Source: Paraclostridium tenue (GTDB taxonomy: Bacteria > Bacillota > Clostridia > Peptostreptococcales > Peptostreptococcaceae). From it: a stretch of DNA of 64,000 bases. This document shows, in pieces, positions 44,396-53,234 of this stretch. Where the stretch lies: NCBI RefSeq assembly GCF_039521565.1, contig NZ_BAAACP010000002.1, positions 124,001-188,000 of the forward strand. Direction: 5' to 3'. The notes under the pieces were generated by a model, which made no database searches, was not told where the DNA came from, and saw only the letters and a program-made list of their open reading frames with translations. The position numbers and the translations under genes are program-made. Within the stretch, counting starts at the first letter, position 1, and every line of letters begins with the position of its first letter.

Positions 44396-44421
44396 AACAA
44401 ATTGTACTAATACAATTTGTT
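44396..44421. promoter_or_regulatory. Candidate operator dyad in divergent promoter region
   Basis: AACAAATTGTA at 44396-44406 and TACAATTTGTT at 44411-44421 form a perfect 11-bp inverted repeat around CTAA. It lies about 80 bases upstream of the pyridoxamine kinase start, where a promoter is expected. It is not followed by a T tract in a gene-end context, so an operator is likelier than a terminator. Confidence 0.4.
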
Positions 44422-44498
44422 TATTTTGTATAAATATGTTAAATATAACATTTCCATAGTAATATATAATTATAAATTTTATTAAAGGAGGTTTTTGT

Positions 44499-45323
44499 AT
44501 GATAAAAAAAGTTGCTGCTATTCATGACTTATCTGGGATTGGAAGATGTTCTTTAACTATTGCAATTCCTATATTATCAGCTTTAAAAGTACAATGTTGT
44601 CCTTTTCCAACAGCTATATTATCAAGCCAAACAGGCTATCCAAAATATTCATTTTTAGATTTAACATCTGAAATGATTTCTTATAAAAAAGTTTGGCATG
44701 AACTTAACGTAGATTTTGATTGTATATATAGTGGTTTTTTAGGATCTGAAAATCAAATTGATATAGTATCTGATTTTATAAATGATAATAAAAATTCATT
44801 AGTTATAGTAGATCCAGTAATGGGCGATAATGGTTGTCTATATCCAATATTTAATAAAACTATGTGTGATAAAATAAAAAATTTAGTTAAACACTCAAAT
44901 ATAGTTACCCCTAATATCACTGAAGCTCTGATATTAACAGAATCAGATTATACTCAAATTAACCTTTGTAAAGCTGAACTTATATCATTAGCTAAAAAAG
45001 TATCTAATTTAGGTCCTAGTAAAGTTGTTATAACCGGTATAATTTTAGATAATAAAATTCATAATTTAACATTTGATAAAAATTCAAATGAAGTTTATTT
45101 TACATCTGCTGATTTTAACAATATATCTTATAGTGGTACAGGAGACTTATTTACATCTATACTAACTGGCATGATATTAAATGGACACTCCTTAAAATAT
45201 AGCGTTGATATTGCCAGCCAATTTATACATAAATCTGTTTTATATACATCAAAGTTTAATGTTGATAGAAATGATGGTGTTATGTTTGAAATGTTTTTAA
45301 GTGATTTAATATCTTGTGTTTAA
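44499..45323 (+). CDS. Pyridoxal/pyridoxamine kinase (PdxY/PdxK-like)
   Basis: The 274-residue ribokinase-fold protein has AIHDLSGIGRCSLTIAIPIL, PTAILSSQTGY, YSGFLGSENQIDIV, VIVDPVMGDNG, VTPNITEALILT and YSGTGDLFTSIL. These match PdxY-type kinases, which phosphorylate B6 vitamers for PLP salvage; the catalytic aspartate is in GTGDLF. A hydroxymethylpyrimidine kinase (ThiD) would have a different N-terminal region. The start is behind AAAGGAGG. Monocistronic. Confidence 0.9.
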   Translation: MIKKVAAIHDLSGIGRCSLTIAIPILSALKVQCCPFPTAILSSQTGYPKYSFLDLTSEMISYKKVWHELNVDFDCIYSGFLGSENQIDIVSDFINDNKNSLVIVDPVMGDNGCLYPIFNKTMCDKIKNLVKHSNIVTPNITEALILTESDYTQINLCKAELISLAKKVSNLGPSKVVITGIILDNKIHNLTFDKNSNEVYFTSADFNNISYSGTGDLFTSILTGMILNGHSLKYSVDIASQFIHKSVLYTSKFNVDRNDGVMFEMFLSDLISCV

Positions 45324-45326
45324 TAT

Positions 45327-45366
45327 TTAGGTATCTTCAAATAATTTTTTTATTTAAGATACCTAA
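45327..45366. terminator. Bidirectional terminator
   Basis: An 11-bp perfect stem TTAGGTATCTT/AAGATACCTAA with a T-rich 18-base loop, between converging genes. Confidence 0.7.
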
Positions 45367-45386
45367 TTTTTATATACTTTATAAAT

Positions 45387-45884
45387 TTAGTAGGCTTTTT
45401 TTAAAAAATCATAATTAACTGTTAATTTAAATTTATTATTATTTATTATTATTTTATATCCTCTTAAATAAATTTTTTTTAAATCCCTTACTATATTTGG
45501 TTTATTATCTATAAAATTAAATTTATGATTATTTATATCATCATAACTGTATATATTATTTAAAATATTTAACTCTGACTTTAGATTTTGTTTAGTCTGA
45601 AGATTTTTAACATTCTTTTCATACATATTATCAAATTGTGTTTGGTATAAATCTAAATATCTTTCATTATATAATATAAATTTATCTATTATAGTTTCTT
45701 TTAAACTTTTATCTTCTATACTTTTATAATTGTAATTTAAGTAAAGTAATATATATCTTGAGTCAACTTTATTTTCTATAAATCGATTTAATTTATTATC
45801 TATATAGTAATCATCACAATACCCATTTATACCAATATTATTATATAAAATAACAAGTAACAATATTAATAATATTTTTTTCAT
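45387..45884 (-). CDS. Exported protein of unknown function
   Basis: The 165-residue protein has a clear signal sequence (MKKILLILLLVILYNNIGING, cleavage likely near residue 22-24) and an Asn/Tyr/Lys-rich helical mature part. No lipobox and no known domain. Start behind GAAAGGAGAAGAAA. It is divergent from the PdaA-type gene, so it may belong to the same sporulation or envelope context, but that is only inference. Confidence 0.7.
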   Translation of the reverse strand: MKKILLILLLVILYNNIGINGYCDDYYIDNKLNRFIENKVDSRYILLYLNYNYKSIEDKSLKETIIDKFILYNERYLDLYQTQFDNMYEKNVKNLQTKQNLKSELNILNNIYSYDDINNHKFNFIDNKPNIVRDLKKIYLRGYKIIINNNKFKLTVNYDFLKKAY

Positions 45885-46020
45885 TTTCTTCTCCTTTCTA
45901 TGTTTAAATACTTGTTTATATATTGTCTAAAAATTTACTTTTGTATCCTATTTTTTCATAGATTATATTTATATAAATTGTAAAAAATATATTTAACGTT
46001 TATTAAGTAGAGGTGATAAT

Positions 46021-46884
46021 ATGAATAATGCACATAAAAGAAATTCTTTTTTTATCATTGCTATATTTATAATAGCTGGTTTTTTAATAAGTGGAGAGTT
46101 TGACATATTTGATAAAATAAAAACCCAAATATTAAATCCAAATTCAAATACAACTGAATACAACTGGTATTTTAATCCCAGAGAAGATAAAAAACAACCA
46201 ACTCCAATTAAGGAAGCTTCTTTTTTCAAAAAATATGGTGCTTATTATGTAGGTGATCCTAATGAAAAAGTAATATATTTAACTTTTGATGCAGGTTATG
46301 AAAGTGGTAATACAGAAAAAATACTAGATACTTTAAAAAAACATAATGCACCTGCAGCTTTCTTTGTTGTAGATCATTATTTAAAAACAAATCCAGAATT
46401 AATAAAAAGAATGGCTAAAGAAGGACATTTAATTTGTAATCATTCAAAAAATCATCCATCAATGGCTGGTATAACTGATTTTGAAAAATTCAAATCAGAA
46501 ATAATATCAGTTGAAGAAAGATATAAGGAAATAACTGGCAAAGATATGCCAAAATTCTTTAGACCTCCTATGGGAAAATTTAGTGAGCAATCACTTAAAT
46601 ATACTCAAGATTTAGGATATAATACTATCTTTTGGAGTTTTGCATATGTAGATTGGTATGAAGATAAACAACCTTCTCATAATGATGCTAAAGAAAAAAT
46701 ATTTTCAAGAACACATCCTGGAGCTATAGTTTTACTTCATCCTAATTCTAAAACAAATACAGATATATTAGATGAAGTTATAACTCATTGGGAAAAAGAA
46801 GGATATACTTTAAAAAGCTTAGATAACCTTACGAATAAGAATAATTCTATAAATAATAATTCAAAAACTATAAAAAGTAATTAA
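46021..46884 (+). CDS. pdaA: Delta-lactam-type polysaccharide deacetylase (PdaA-like)
   Basis: The 287-residue protein has an N-terminal membrane anchor (about 9-26) and a NodB domain of the delta-lactam-biosynthetic subfamily: YLTFDAGYESGNTEKIL (TFDAGYE instead of TFDDGP), HLICNHSKNHPSMA, FFRPPMGKFSEQ, FWSFAYVDW and IVLLHP. PdaA removes the acetyl group from muramic acid on the way to the muramic-delta-lactam of spore cortex. Start behind AGAGGTGATAAT. It ends in a long shared terminator. Confidence 0.9.
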   Translation: MNNAHKRNSFFIIAIFIIAGFLISGEFDIFDKIKTQILNPNSNTTEYNWYFNPREDKKQPTPIKEASFFKKYGAYYVGDPNEKVIYLTFDAGYESGNTEKILDTLKKHNAPAAFFVVDHYLKTNPELIKRMAKEGHLICNHSKNHPSMAGITDFEKFKSEIISVEERYKEITGKDMPKFFRPPMGKFSEQSLKYTQDLGYNTIFWSFAYVDWYEDKQPSHNDAKEKIFSRTHPGAIVLLHPNSKTNTDILDEVITHWEKEGYTLKSLDNLTNKNNSINNNSKTIKSN

Positions 46885-46924
46885 ACTAAAAAGCAGATAT
46901 AATATTATATCTGCTTTTTAGTTT
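46883..46924. terminator. Bidirectional terminator, 20-bp perfect stem
   Basis: 46883-46902 pairs with 46905-46924. The pdaA stop and the stop of the converging 164-residue gene both lie in the arms. Confidence 0.88.
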
Positions 46925-47417
46925 ATGCATCTAATAAAACTGATTTTCCATTATAAGTTCCTATCCAGTATGGTTTATATATACTTTTAATATCTATAAC
47001 TTTTATATCGTGGATATGTCCCTTATTGTTAATTATTATATTTTTAACTAATTTTAATATTTCTATTTTTATGCTTTCTAACATACTTTCTTCATCCATG
47101 TTAGATTTTTTTATATATTTTTTAGATATATTTATTTTAGATGTTTTTGGAATTTTAGTTATAGATTCTGAAAAACCTGTATGAGTATTTACTAACATAG
47201 TAATTTTATTACTACTTTTATCTTGTTTAAATATATTTTTACCCTTAGTTTTAAGAGTTATATCATATGTAATAATTTTATATTCTATATATTGAAGTGT
47301 TGTATTTTTTATTCTAGGATTTAATTGAACTACCTTACTCATTAAAGGTACTTTATCTCTTTCAATTTTTTTCATATCACTTTTTTGTACTTTAACTTCA
47401 ATAGCATCAATTAACAT
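46923..47417 (-). CDS. Soluble protein of unknown function
   Basis: The 164-residue, lysine-rich protein appears to be mostly beta strands with regular hydrophobic alternation (YIEYKIITYDITLKTKGK; NKITMLVNTHTGFSESI) and ends in WIGTYNGKSVLLDA. No signal peptide or membrane helix. Start behind TGGGAGGAAAATA. I recognise no family. Confidence 0.6.
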   Translation of the reverse strand: MLIDAIEVKVQKSDMKKIERDKVPLMSKVVQLNPRIKNTTLQYIEYKIITYDITLKTKGKNIFKQDKSSNKITMLVNTHTGFSESITKIPKTSKINISKKYIKKSNMDEESMLESIKIEILKLVKNIIINNKGHIHDIKVIDIKSIYKPYWIGTYNGKSVLLDA

Positions 47418-47732
47418 TATTTTCCTCCCACAGATATATTTTAGTCTTTATAAATTATATTAAAGTTTATACATATTTAATGTATATATAATTTAAAATC
47501 TATATTAAATATATAAATTAAAACCTATTTTCTATAACATTATTTTAAATATATTAAATGGATTTATAGGATTATTTAATTTTTATTTAGAATGATAATA
47601 TTATTTGTATTAATTTTTACATTTAATATACTTAATTAATAAGTTTTATATTTTTTTGAATTATTTAACACGAATTTTGTAATGAATTTTGATAAATATA
47701 ATAATTAAGTAATATGTAAAGGATTGGTTGAC
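47418..47732. other. AT-rich intergenic region, nothing identified
   Basis: About 315 bases between divergent genes. I find no ORF with a ribosome site, no structured leader and no clear dyad; the promoters of both neighbours must lie here. Confidence 0.5.
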
Positions 47733-49130
47733 ATGATATTTTTAAAACATATATTTACATTACTAATAATGTTTATTTTTATAACTTCAAATAGCTATTG
47801 CTTAAATAATATAAATTCTAATTTACCTAAAATAACTATTGTTTCACCATATAATGCTCAACAATATATAATTTCTAGACCAACTATAAAAGCGACATTT
47901 AGAAATAATGATATAGATAAAAATTCTATTAAACTTTATTTAAATTATAAAGATGTTACTAAAGATTGTTTAATAAGTAATAATTCTATATCTTATAAAC
48001 CTAAAAAGAAATTAAAAAGAGGTACTCAAATAGTAAAAATACAAGTTAATGATTTAAATAAAAAAAAATCAAGCTTAGAATGGTATTTTAATGTGGGTAC
48101 ACCTAATTATAATCATTATTATGGACTCCTTCATTCTCATACATCAAATAGTGATGGTCATGGTAGTTTTGAAGATGCTTACTATAGTGCTAAATTTAAT
48201 GCAAAATTAGATTTTTTTGCTATAACTGAACATTCAAATATGTTGGATAATGATGTTAATTCTAAATTGAACGATGCTTCTAATAGTAAAAAATGGACTA
48301 GTTTATCTAAAGTATCTAATGATTATAATTCTAATGGCAAATTTTTAGCTATTAAAGGATTTGAGATGTCTTATCCATTTAAGGATATAAAAGATCCTAT
48401 AGGTCATATAAATATATTCAACACCTCTGGATTTATATCTACAAATAATATTTTATATTCTGATTTAGATAAATTTTATAAAGCTATCTCTAAAGAAGAT
48501 ACTATTATAGCCCAATTTAATCATCCATGTGACACATTTGGAAAATTTAATAACTTTAAATATGACTTAAATGCTGATAATGTTATTTCTTTGATAGAGG
48601 TATGTAATGGATATAATAAAGATATTAATAAAAACAGATTAGCCTTTGATGAATATCAAAAAGCTTTAGATTTAGGTTGGCATCTAGGACCTACTGCCAA
48701 TCAAGATAACCATATAAAAAATTGGGGAGTTGCAAATGAATTTAGAACCGTAGTTTTATGTACAGATTTAAATGAAAGTGCATTTTATGATTCTTTAAAA
48801 AATATGAGAGTTTATGCAACTCAAGATAAAAATATAAAAATAGATTATACTATAAACGATGAAATTATGGGCTCAACTATAAAAAATGCATCTAATTTAT
48901 ACTTTAATATCAGTGTAATAGATAATGATATTAAAGATAAGATAAAAAAAATTGATGTCATATCTAACAACGGCAAAATTATAGCATCTAAGGATTTTAA
49001 TTCTAATTTAGCTAAACTAGAGTTTAAACTAAATAACTTAAAAAATTCTTATTATTATGTTAAAGTTTATCAAAATAATAATAAAGTTTCAGTGACTGCT
49101 CCTATTTGGATTGAATTTAATAAAAAGTAA
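47733..49130 (+). CDS. Secreted PHP-domain metallohydrolase (CehA/McbA-like)
   Basis: The 465-residue protein has a signal peptide (IFLKHIFTLLIMFIFITSNSYC), an Ig-like N-terminal domain (about 30-130), then a PHP domain: YYGLLHSHTSNSDGHGSFEDA, FFAITEHSNMLD, NHPCDTFGKF, and GPTANQDNH. These His/Asp sites bind the metal cluster. A beta-sandwich C-terminal domain follows. Substrates of exported PHP proteins are mostly unknown; a phosphodiester or phosphate ester is plausible. Start is ATG at 47733, nine bases after AAAGGA. Confidence 0.82.
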   Translation: MIFLKHIFTLLIMFIFITSNSYCLNNINSNLPKITIVSPYNAQQYIISRPTIKATFRNNDIDKNSIKLYLNYKDVTKDCLISNNSISYKPKKKLKRGTQIVKIQVNDLNKKKSSLEWYFNVGTPNYNHYYGLLHSHTSNSDGHGSFEDAYYSAKFNAKLDFFAITEHSNMLDNDVNSKLNDASNSKKWTSLSKVSNDYNSNGKFLAIKGFEMSYPFKDIKDPIGHINIFNTSGFISTNNILYSDLDKFYKAISKEDTIIAQFNHPCDTFGKFNNFKYDLNADNVISLIEVCNGYNKDINKNRLAFDEYQKALDLGWHLGPTANQDNHIKNWGVANEFRTVVLCTDLNESAFYDSLKNMRVYATQDKNIKIDYTINDEIMGSTIKNASNLYFNISVIDNDIKDKIKKIDVISNNGKIIASKDFNSNLAKLEFKLNNLKNSYYYVKVYQNNNKVSVTAPIWIEFNKK

Positions 49131-49162
49131 TGATGAAAGATCATCCTTTCATCATTACTTTT
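49123..49162. terminator. Bidirectional terminator, 17-bp perfect stem
   Basis: Arms 49123-49139 and 49146-49162, containing the stop codons of the converging PHP-domain and SpoIVB-like genes. Confidence 0.88.
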
Positions 49163-50148
49163 ATATAAACGCCTACGCCATTGGTAGTATCTGTTGTTAT
49201 TACATGTGATAATGCACCTATTATTTTTTTATTTTGAACTATAGGTGATCCACTCATACCTTGTACTATTCCACCATATTTTTTTAATAATTTTTTATCT
49301 ATTATTTTAAAATTAAAACTTTCAATATTTCCATTATCATTTTTATTGACTTTAGTTATTTTAATTTTATATCTTTTATTTTTTTCGTTCTGATTGTGTT
49401 TCATAATAACATATGCAGGACCTTCTTTAATATCTTTTTCATCTGCAACCTTATATGTTTTTTTCTCTTTTAAATCTAAATTAAAATTTACTTTACCACT
49501 AATTCCATATTCATCTATTTTAAATATATTACCTTTTGATTTTGGTATTTTATCTCCATTTATATTTCCAACATATTTTTTTGCAGATTTATTTATAGAT
49601 ATTATATTTGAATCGTAAATTTCACCTTTATTATTTAATATACTTTTTTTATTATAAAAATCTACACTATGTCCTACAGCCTTAAATTTATAATCATTAG
49701 GATTTATATACGTTAATGTAGCTGTGTAAGGAATTTTATCTATTAGATTAATAGGATTTATTTCATGCTTCTCTAAATTTACATTAATCAATTTATCATT
49801 TCTAAGTAAGTTTAATTTAATTTTGTCTTTTTCTTTCATTGTAATTAGTAACTTTATTAAATCTTGTTTGGATTTTATTTTAATATTTTCTTGATTAAAA
49901 ACTTTTCTTACTATATCTCCACTTACACTTTCTACTAAATCATAATTTTTAAGTAAAGAATCATTTCTAACTCCAAATATTATTACTTTATTAGTATTCA
50001 ACTCAAGATGTAAAAGTTCTCCTCCTATAATAACTTCCTTAGGCATTTTTTCATTTTTTTGTATTGAATAAGCATCATTTGGCAATAATACTATTAACAT
50101 AGTTATAATAGAAAAAATAAAAAATTTAATTCCTTTAGATGATTTCAT
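49141..50148 (-). CDS. SpoIVB-like S55 serine peptidase
   Basis: 335 residues: a signal anchor (7-28), a PDZ-like region (GVRNDSLLKNYDLVESVSGD to about 120) and an S55 peptidase domain with the histidine in FKAVGHSVDFY and the catalytic serine in VQGMSGSPIVQNKKIIGALSHV. SpoIVB is exported from the forespore and triggers sigma-K activation in Bacillus; C. difficile, whose sigma-K needs no such step, is reported to carry two SpoIVB-like proteins, one with a cortex role. This one could be either. Start behind AAGAAGGTGACACTAT. Confidence 0.85.
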   Translation of the reverse strand: MKSSKGIKFFIFSIITMLIVLLPNDAYSIQKNEKMPKEVIIGGELLHLELNTNKVIIFGVRNDSLLKNYDLVESVSGDIVRKVFNQENIKIKSKQDLIKLLITMKEKDKIKLNLLRNDKLINVNLEKHEINPINLIDKIPYTATLTYINPNDYKFKAVGHSVDFYNKKSILNNKGEIYDSNIISINKSAKKYVGNINGDKIPKSKGNIFKIDEYGISGKVNFNLDLKEKKTYKVADEKDIKEGPAYVIMKHNQNEKNKRYKIKITKVNKNDNGNIESFNFKIIDKKLLKKYGGIVQGMSGSPIVQNKKIIGALSHVITTDTTNGVGVYIKVMMKG

Positions 50149-50271
50149 ATAGTGTCACCTTCTTAAGTCAATTTAGTGTTTGTAATGTTATTATTAGCTT
50201 AAATATAGTTTTATATAATGGTTACTATTTTACATAATTCCCATAGTTATATTTACCTACTTAAAAAATAA

Positions 50272-50301
50272 AAAAGCCATCTTAAGTTTAAGATAGCTTT
50301 T
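50272..50301 (-). terminator. Terminator of the Dph6-like gene
   Basis: A stem AAAAGCCATCTTAA/TTAAGATAGCTTTT with one bulged base, at the stop of the leftward gene; T-rich beyond. Confidence 0.65.
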
Positions 50302-50304
50302 GCA

Positions 50305-50952
50305 TTATATTATATCTAAGTGTCCGTAATTATTTTCTATAACTATGCCTTTACTTTTGAAATCTATACTATTTTTAAATAAAGGTCCATCAATTACAAA
50401 TGTATGATATTCACCATTTTCTCCACAAGCATCAGCACCAGTAGATTTTATTTCTTCAACCACACTTTTAGTAAGTTTTTTTCCTAATAAATCTTTATTT
50501 AAATATTTTAAGTTTACAGTCTTTATTATAGTTGTAAAACCACTATCTATAAATTCATAAACCAATGATTCTCTGTTTTCTTGCCATAATGGAAATTCTG
50601 CTTTAAGGCCTGCTTTTTCACATCTTGCAATATCCCATTTTTTATGATCTTGTATATCTATATCTCCAAATGCACAAATTTGTGCTCCCATTTCTTTTGC
50701 TTTTAAAAGTGTTTTTTCAAATTCTTTCTCATAATCACATACATCACATTCTACTTTTAAAAGCGGGATTTCTAAGCTTTCACTAACTTTTTCTAATAAT
50801 TTATTCGTTATTCCATGAGTCCATGATTTATCAATATCCTTTTTTATTGTTGTTAAAAGTGCTAATGGTTTATATCCTTTTTTTATCATTCTATATAATG
50901 CTAATGTGCTGTCTTTTCCTCCACTAAATGACATAATAAATTTATTATTCAT
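50305..50952 (-). CDS. PP-loop ATP pyrophosphatase (Dph6/DUF71-like)
   Basis: The 215-residue protein starts with the PP-loop FIMSFSGGKDSTLALYRM and has ICAFGDIDIQDHKKWD, AEFPLWQENRESLVYEFID and GADACGENGEYHTFVIDGP, the DUF71/COG2102 signature. Eukaryotic and archaeal members are diphthine-ammonia ligases; bacteria have no diphthamide, so this one should use ATP to adenylate and amidate something else. Start behind AGAGAGGTTTAACAG. Confidence 0.9.
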   Translation of the reverse strand: MNNKFIMSFSGGKDSTLALYRMIKKGYKPLALLTTIKKDIDKSWTHGITNKLLEKVSESLEIPLLKVECDVCDYEKEFEKTLLKAKEMGAQICAFGDIDIQDHKKWDIARCEKAGLKAEFPLWQENRESLVYEFIDSGFTTIIKTVNLKYLNKDLLGKKLTKSVVEEIKSTGADACGENGEYHTFVIDGPLFKNSIDFKSKGIVIENNYGHLDII

Positions 50953-51034
50953 CTGTTAAACCTCTCTTAATATGTATTTTTATTTTATTTTATCACATAT
51001 GATTATTTTGCCAAATATATATCTTAGATATAAA

Positions 51035-51463
51035 TTAACTTACTATAAAAAATGTCCCTATAAACAATAATATAGCACCTATATACTTATATAAATGCAT
51101 AGATTGTTCTTTTAAAACTACTATATCCATAAAAAAACCTATAAGAATTTGAGAAACTACAATAATAATTAATGTGTTAGATAATCCTAACCCTGGTATA
51201 GCTTTAGTTGTAAAATATATTATAAATCCTCCAAATATACCTCCAAGTAAAAACTTAGGACTTATAGAATTTAAATCTAACAATGAATTTATATTTCCTG
51301 TTAAAAAAATACTTATTAGAAAAAATATTGCACCTACAACCAAACTTATAAATGTAGCTGTAATTGGAGATGTATTTTTTCCTAATTCTCCATTTATAAA
51401 AGCTTCTAATGCTGTTGACCCACCTGCTAATATAGCAAAAAATATAGCTACTATCTGTGACAA
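51035..51463 (-). CDS. DMT-superfamily transporter of the DUF606/YdcZ type
   Basis: The 142-residue protein has five hydrophobic helices and the family text FFAILAGGSTALEAFINGELGKN, GGIFGGFIIYFTTKAIPGLG and IVVSQILIGFFMDIVVLKEQ. Such half-size proteins may pair to form exporters; the substrate is unknown. The start is TTG at 51463, eight bases after AAAGGAGG; the frame extends upstream to 51502 without a ribosome site. Confidence 0.85.
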   Translation of the reverse strand: MSQIVAIFFAILAGGSTALEAFINGELGKNTSPITATFISLVVGAIFFLISIFLTGNINSLLDLNSISPKFLLGGIFGGFIIYFTTKAIPGLGLSNTLIIIVVSQILIGFFMDIVVLKEQSMHLYKYIGAILLFIGTFFIVS

Positions 51464-51602
51464 ATGACTCCCTCCTTTATATAATAAAATTTTATGATAC
51501 AAGTCTTTTTTGCATTACAAATTTATATAAAATTTAAATAAACTATTTTATACTTATTAAATTTTTGTTATAATCACTTTAATAATTAAAGAGGTGATAG
51601 AT

Positions 51603-52145
51603 ATGAATATAAATTTTAGCTTTAATAGCTTTAATAAAAAAGAAAATGCAAATAACTTTATAATTCTAGGCATCATTTTGTTGGTAGTTGGTACTATATC
51701 TTTATTATTTAGAAGTGTAGGTATTAAATTATTATCATTTGGTTTAGGTGCTATTACTTTATTTTTAGCATATTTAAATCTAAAAACTATAAATGAGCTT
51801 AAAAGATATGAATCAAAGAAAAATATAAAACCGTATATAGATAAACAAATAATACTTATAATTGTAGCTATACTATTTTTTGTATTTCCTCAAAAGGTGC
51901 AAGGATTCTTTTCTTCTATACTTGGTGCATTTCTTGTTGTAAATCAACTTATGTTAATAATTAAAAGAAAGAATAATCCTTATATAAAATTTAATGGCTT
52001 TAATGGCTTTTTATTAATCTGTGGATTACTATTAATAGTATCTCCTTTATTTTTATCTGGATTTATAGCTACATTTTTATCATTAATATTAGTTTTAATT
52101 GGTTTCCAATTATTATCTACTGGAAATAGATTAAAAAAATTATAA
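51603..52145 (+). CDS. Small integral membrane protein, HdeD/DUF308-like
   Basis: The 180-residue protein has about six hydrophobic helices in three similar pairs (FIILGIILLVVGTISLLF; QIILIIVAILFFVFPQKV; GFLLICGLLLIVSPLFLSG), as in DUF308/HdeD. The function of the family in Gram-positives is unknown. The start is ATG at 51603, behind GAGGTGATAG. A terminator (52144-52175) follows. Confidence 0.7.
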   Translation: MNINFSFNSFNKKENANNFIILGIILLVVGTISLLFRSVGIKLLSFGLGAITLFLAYLNLKTINELKRYESKKNIKPYIDKQIILIIVAILFFVFPQKVQGFFSSILGAFLVVNQLMLIIKRKNNPYIKFNGFNGFLLICGLLLIVSPLFLSGFIATFLSLILVLIGFQLLSTGNRLKKL

Positions 52146-52175
52146 AAGTGGTACCTTATATTAAGGTACTATTTT
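52144..52175 (+). terminator. Terminator of the HdeD-like gene
   Basis: Stem core GGTACCTTA/TAAGGTAC, extended by A/T pairs, followed by ATTTTTATTTTTT. Confidence 0.7.
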
Positions 52176-52268
52176 TATTTTTTAAATAACTACTGATTTG
52201 TGTATAAATATTTTTTATGATAATATTGTATAGTAAATTTAATAATAACTAAAGAAAAGGTGATTAAC

Positions 52269-53210
52269 TTGACAAATTTTAAATATGCCTTTGATAATAA
52301 AAGGTATCATACATGGAATTATTACCTTAGGAATACTTTTGGAGAGAAAGTGTTTAAGGTATCTATAAATGCTGGTTTTTCTTGTCCTAACATAGATGGG
52401 ACTATTACTTATGGAGGATGTACTTATTGCAGTAAACAAGGCTCTGGAGATTTTGCTGGAAATCCAAATGATAATTTAATTAAACAATTTGAAGATATAA
52501 AACAAATGATGCACAAAAAGTGGCCTAATGCAAAATATATTGGTTATTTTCAAGCCTTTACAAATACACACGCTCCTGTAGATGTATTAAAAGATAAATA
52601 TGAAACAATACTTAATTTAGAAGACGTTATAGGATTATCTATATCTACTAGACCTGATTGTCTTCCTGATGATGTTTTAGAGTACTTAGCTGAACTTAAT
52701 AAAAAAACTAATCTTTGGGTTGAGTTAGGACTGCAAACTATACATGATAAAACATCTAAGATTATAAATAGAGGTCATGATTATAATACATTTTTAGAAG
52801 GTGTTGAAAAATTAAAAAAACATAATATAAAAACAGTTGTTCATATTATAAATGGGCTTCCTGGTGAGGATTATAATATGATGATGGAAACAGCTAAAGC
52901 TGTAGCTGACCTTGGAGTTCATGGAATAAAAATTCATTTACTTCATGTTTTAAAAGGAACTCCTATGGAAAAAATGATTGATAATAAAACACTTACATTA
53001 ATGGAAAAAGATGATTATATAAATTTAGTTTGTGACCAACTAGAAATACTTCCTCCTGAAATGATTGTTCATAGACTTACTGGTGATGGTAAAAGAGATG
53101 AAATGGTAGGTCCTATGTGGAGTTTAAAAAAATGGGAAGTTTTAAACGCAATAGACGATACTATGCGCGATAGAGCTTCTTACCAAGGAATTAAATATAA
53201 AAAGGCTTAA
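52269..53210 (+). CDS. TIGR01212-family radical SAM protein (YhcC-like)
   Basis: The 313-residue protein has the radical SAM cluster motif CPNIDGTITYGGCTYC (three cysteines, long first gap), then YFQAFTNTHAPVDVLKDKYE, STRPDCLPDDVL, ELGLQTIHDKT, HIINGLPGEDY and HLLHVLKGTPME. This matches the YhcC/TIGR01212 proteins, which resemble the Elp3 radical domain and have no firmly assigned reaction. It starts with TTG at 52269 behind AAAAGGTGATTAAC. Confidence 0.9.
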   Translation: MTNFKYAFDNKRYHTWNYYLRNTFGEKVFKVSINAGFSCPNIDGTITYGGCTYCSKQGSGDFAGNPNDNLIKQFEDIKQMMHKKWPNAKYIGYFQAFTNTHAPVDVLKDKYETILNLEDVIGLSISTRPDCLPDDVLEYLAELNKKTNLWVELGLQTIHDKTSKIINRGHDYNTFLEGVEKLKKHNIKTVVHIINGLPGEDYNMMMETAKAVADLGVHGIKIHLLHVLKGTPMEKMIDNKTLTLMEKDDYINLVCDQLEILPPEMIVHRLTGDGKRDEMVGPMWSLKKWEVLNAIDDTMRDRASYQGIKYKKA

Positions 53211-53232
53211 TAATTAATTATTAAGCCTTTTT
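53199..53232. terminator. Bidirectional terminator, 17-bp palindrome
   Basis: 53199-53215 is the exact inverse of 53216-53232 (core AAAAAGGCTTAATAA). It includes the last codons of the radical SAM gene. Confidence 0.85.
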
Positions 53233-53234
53233 AT

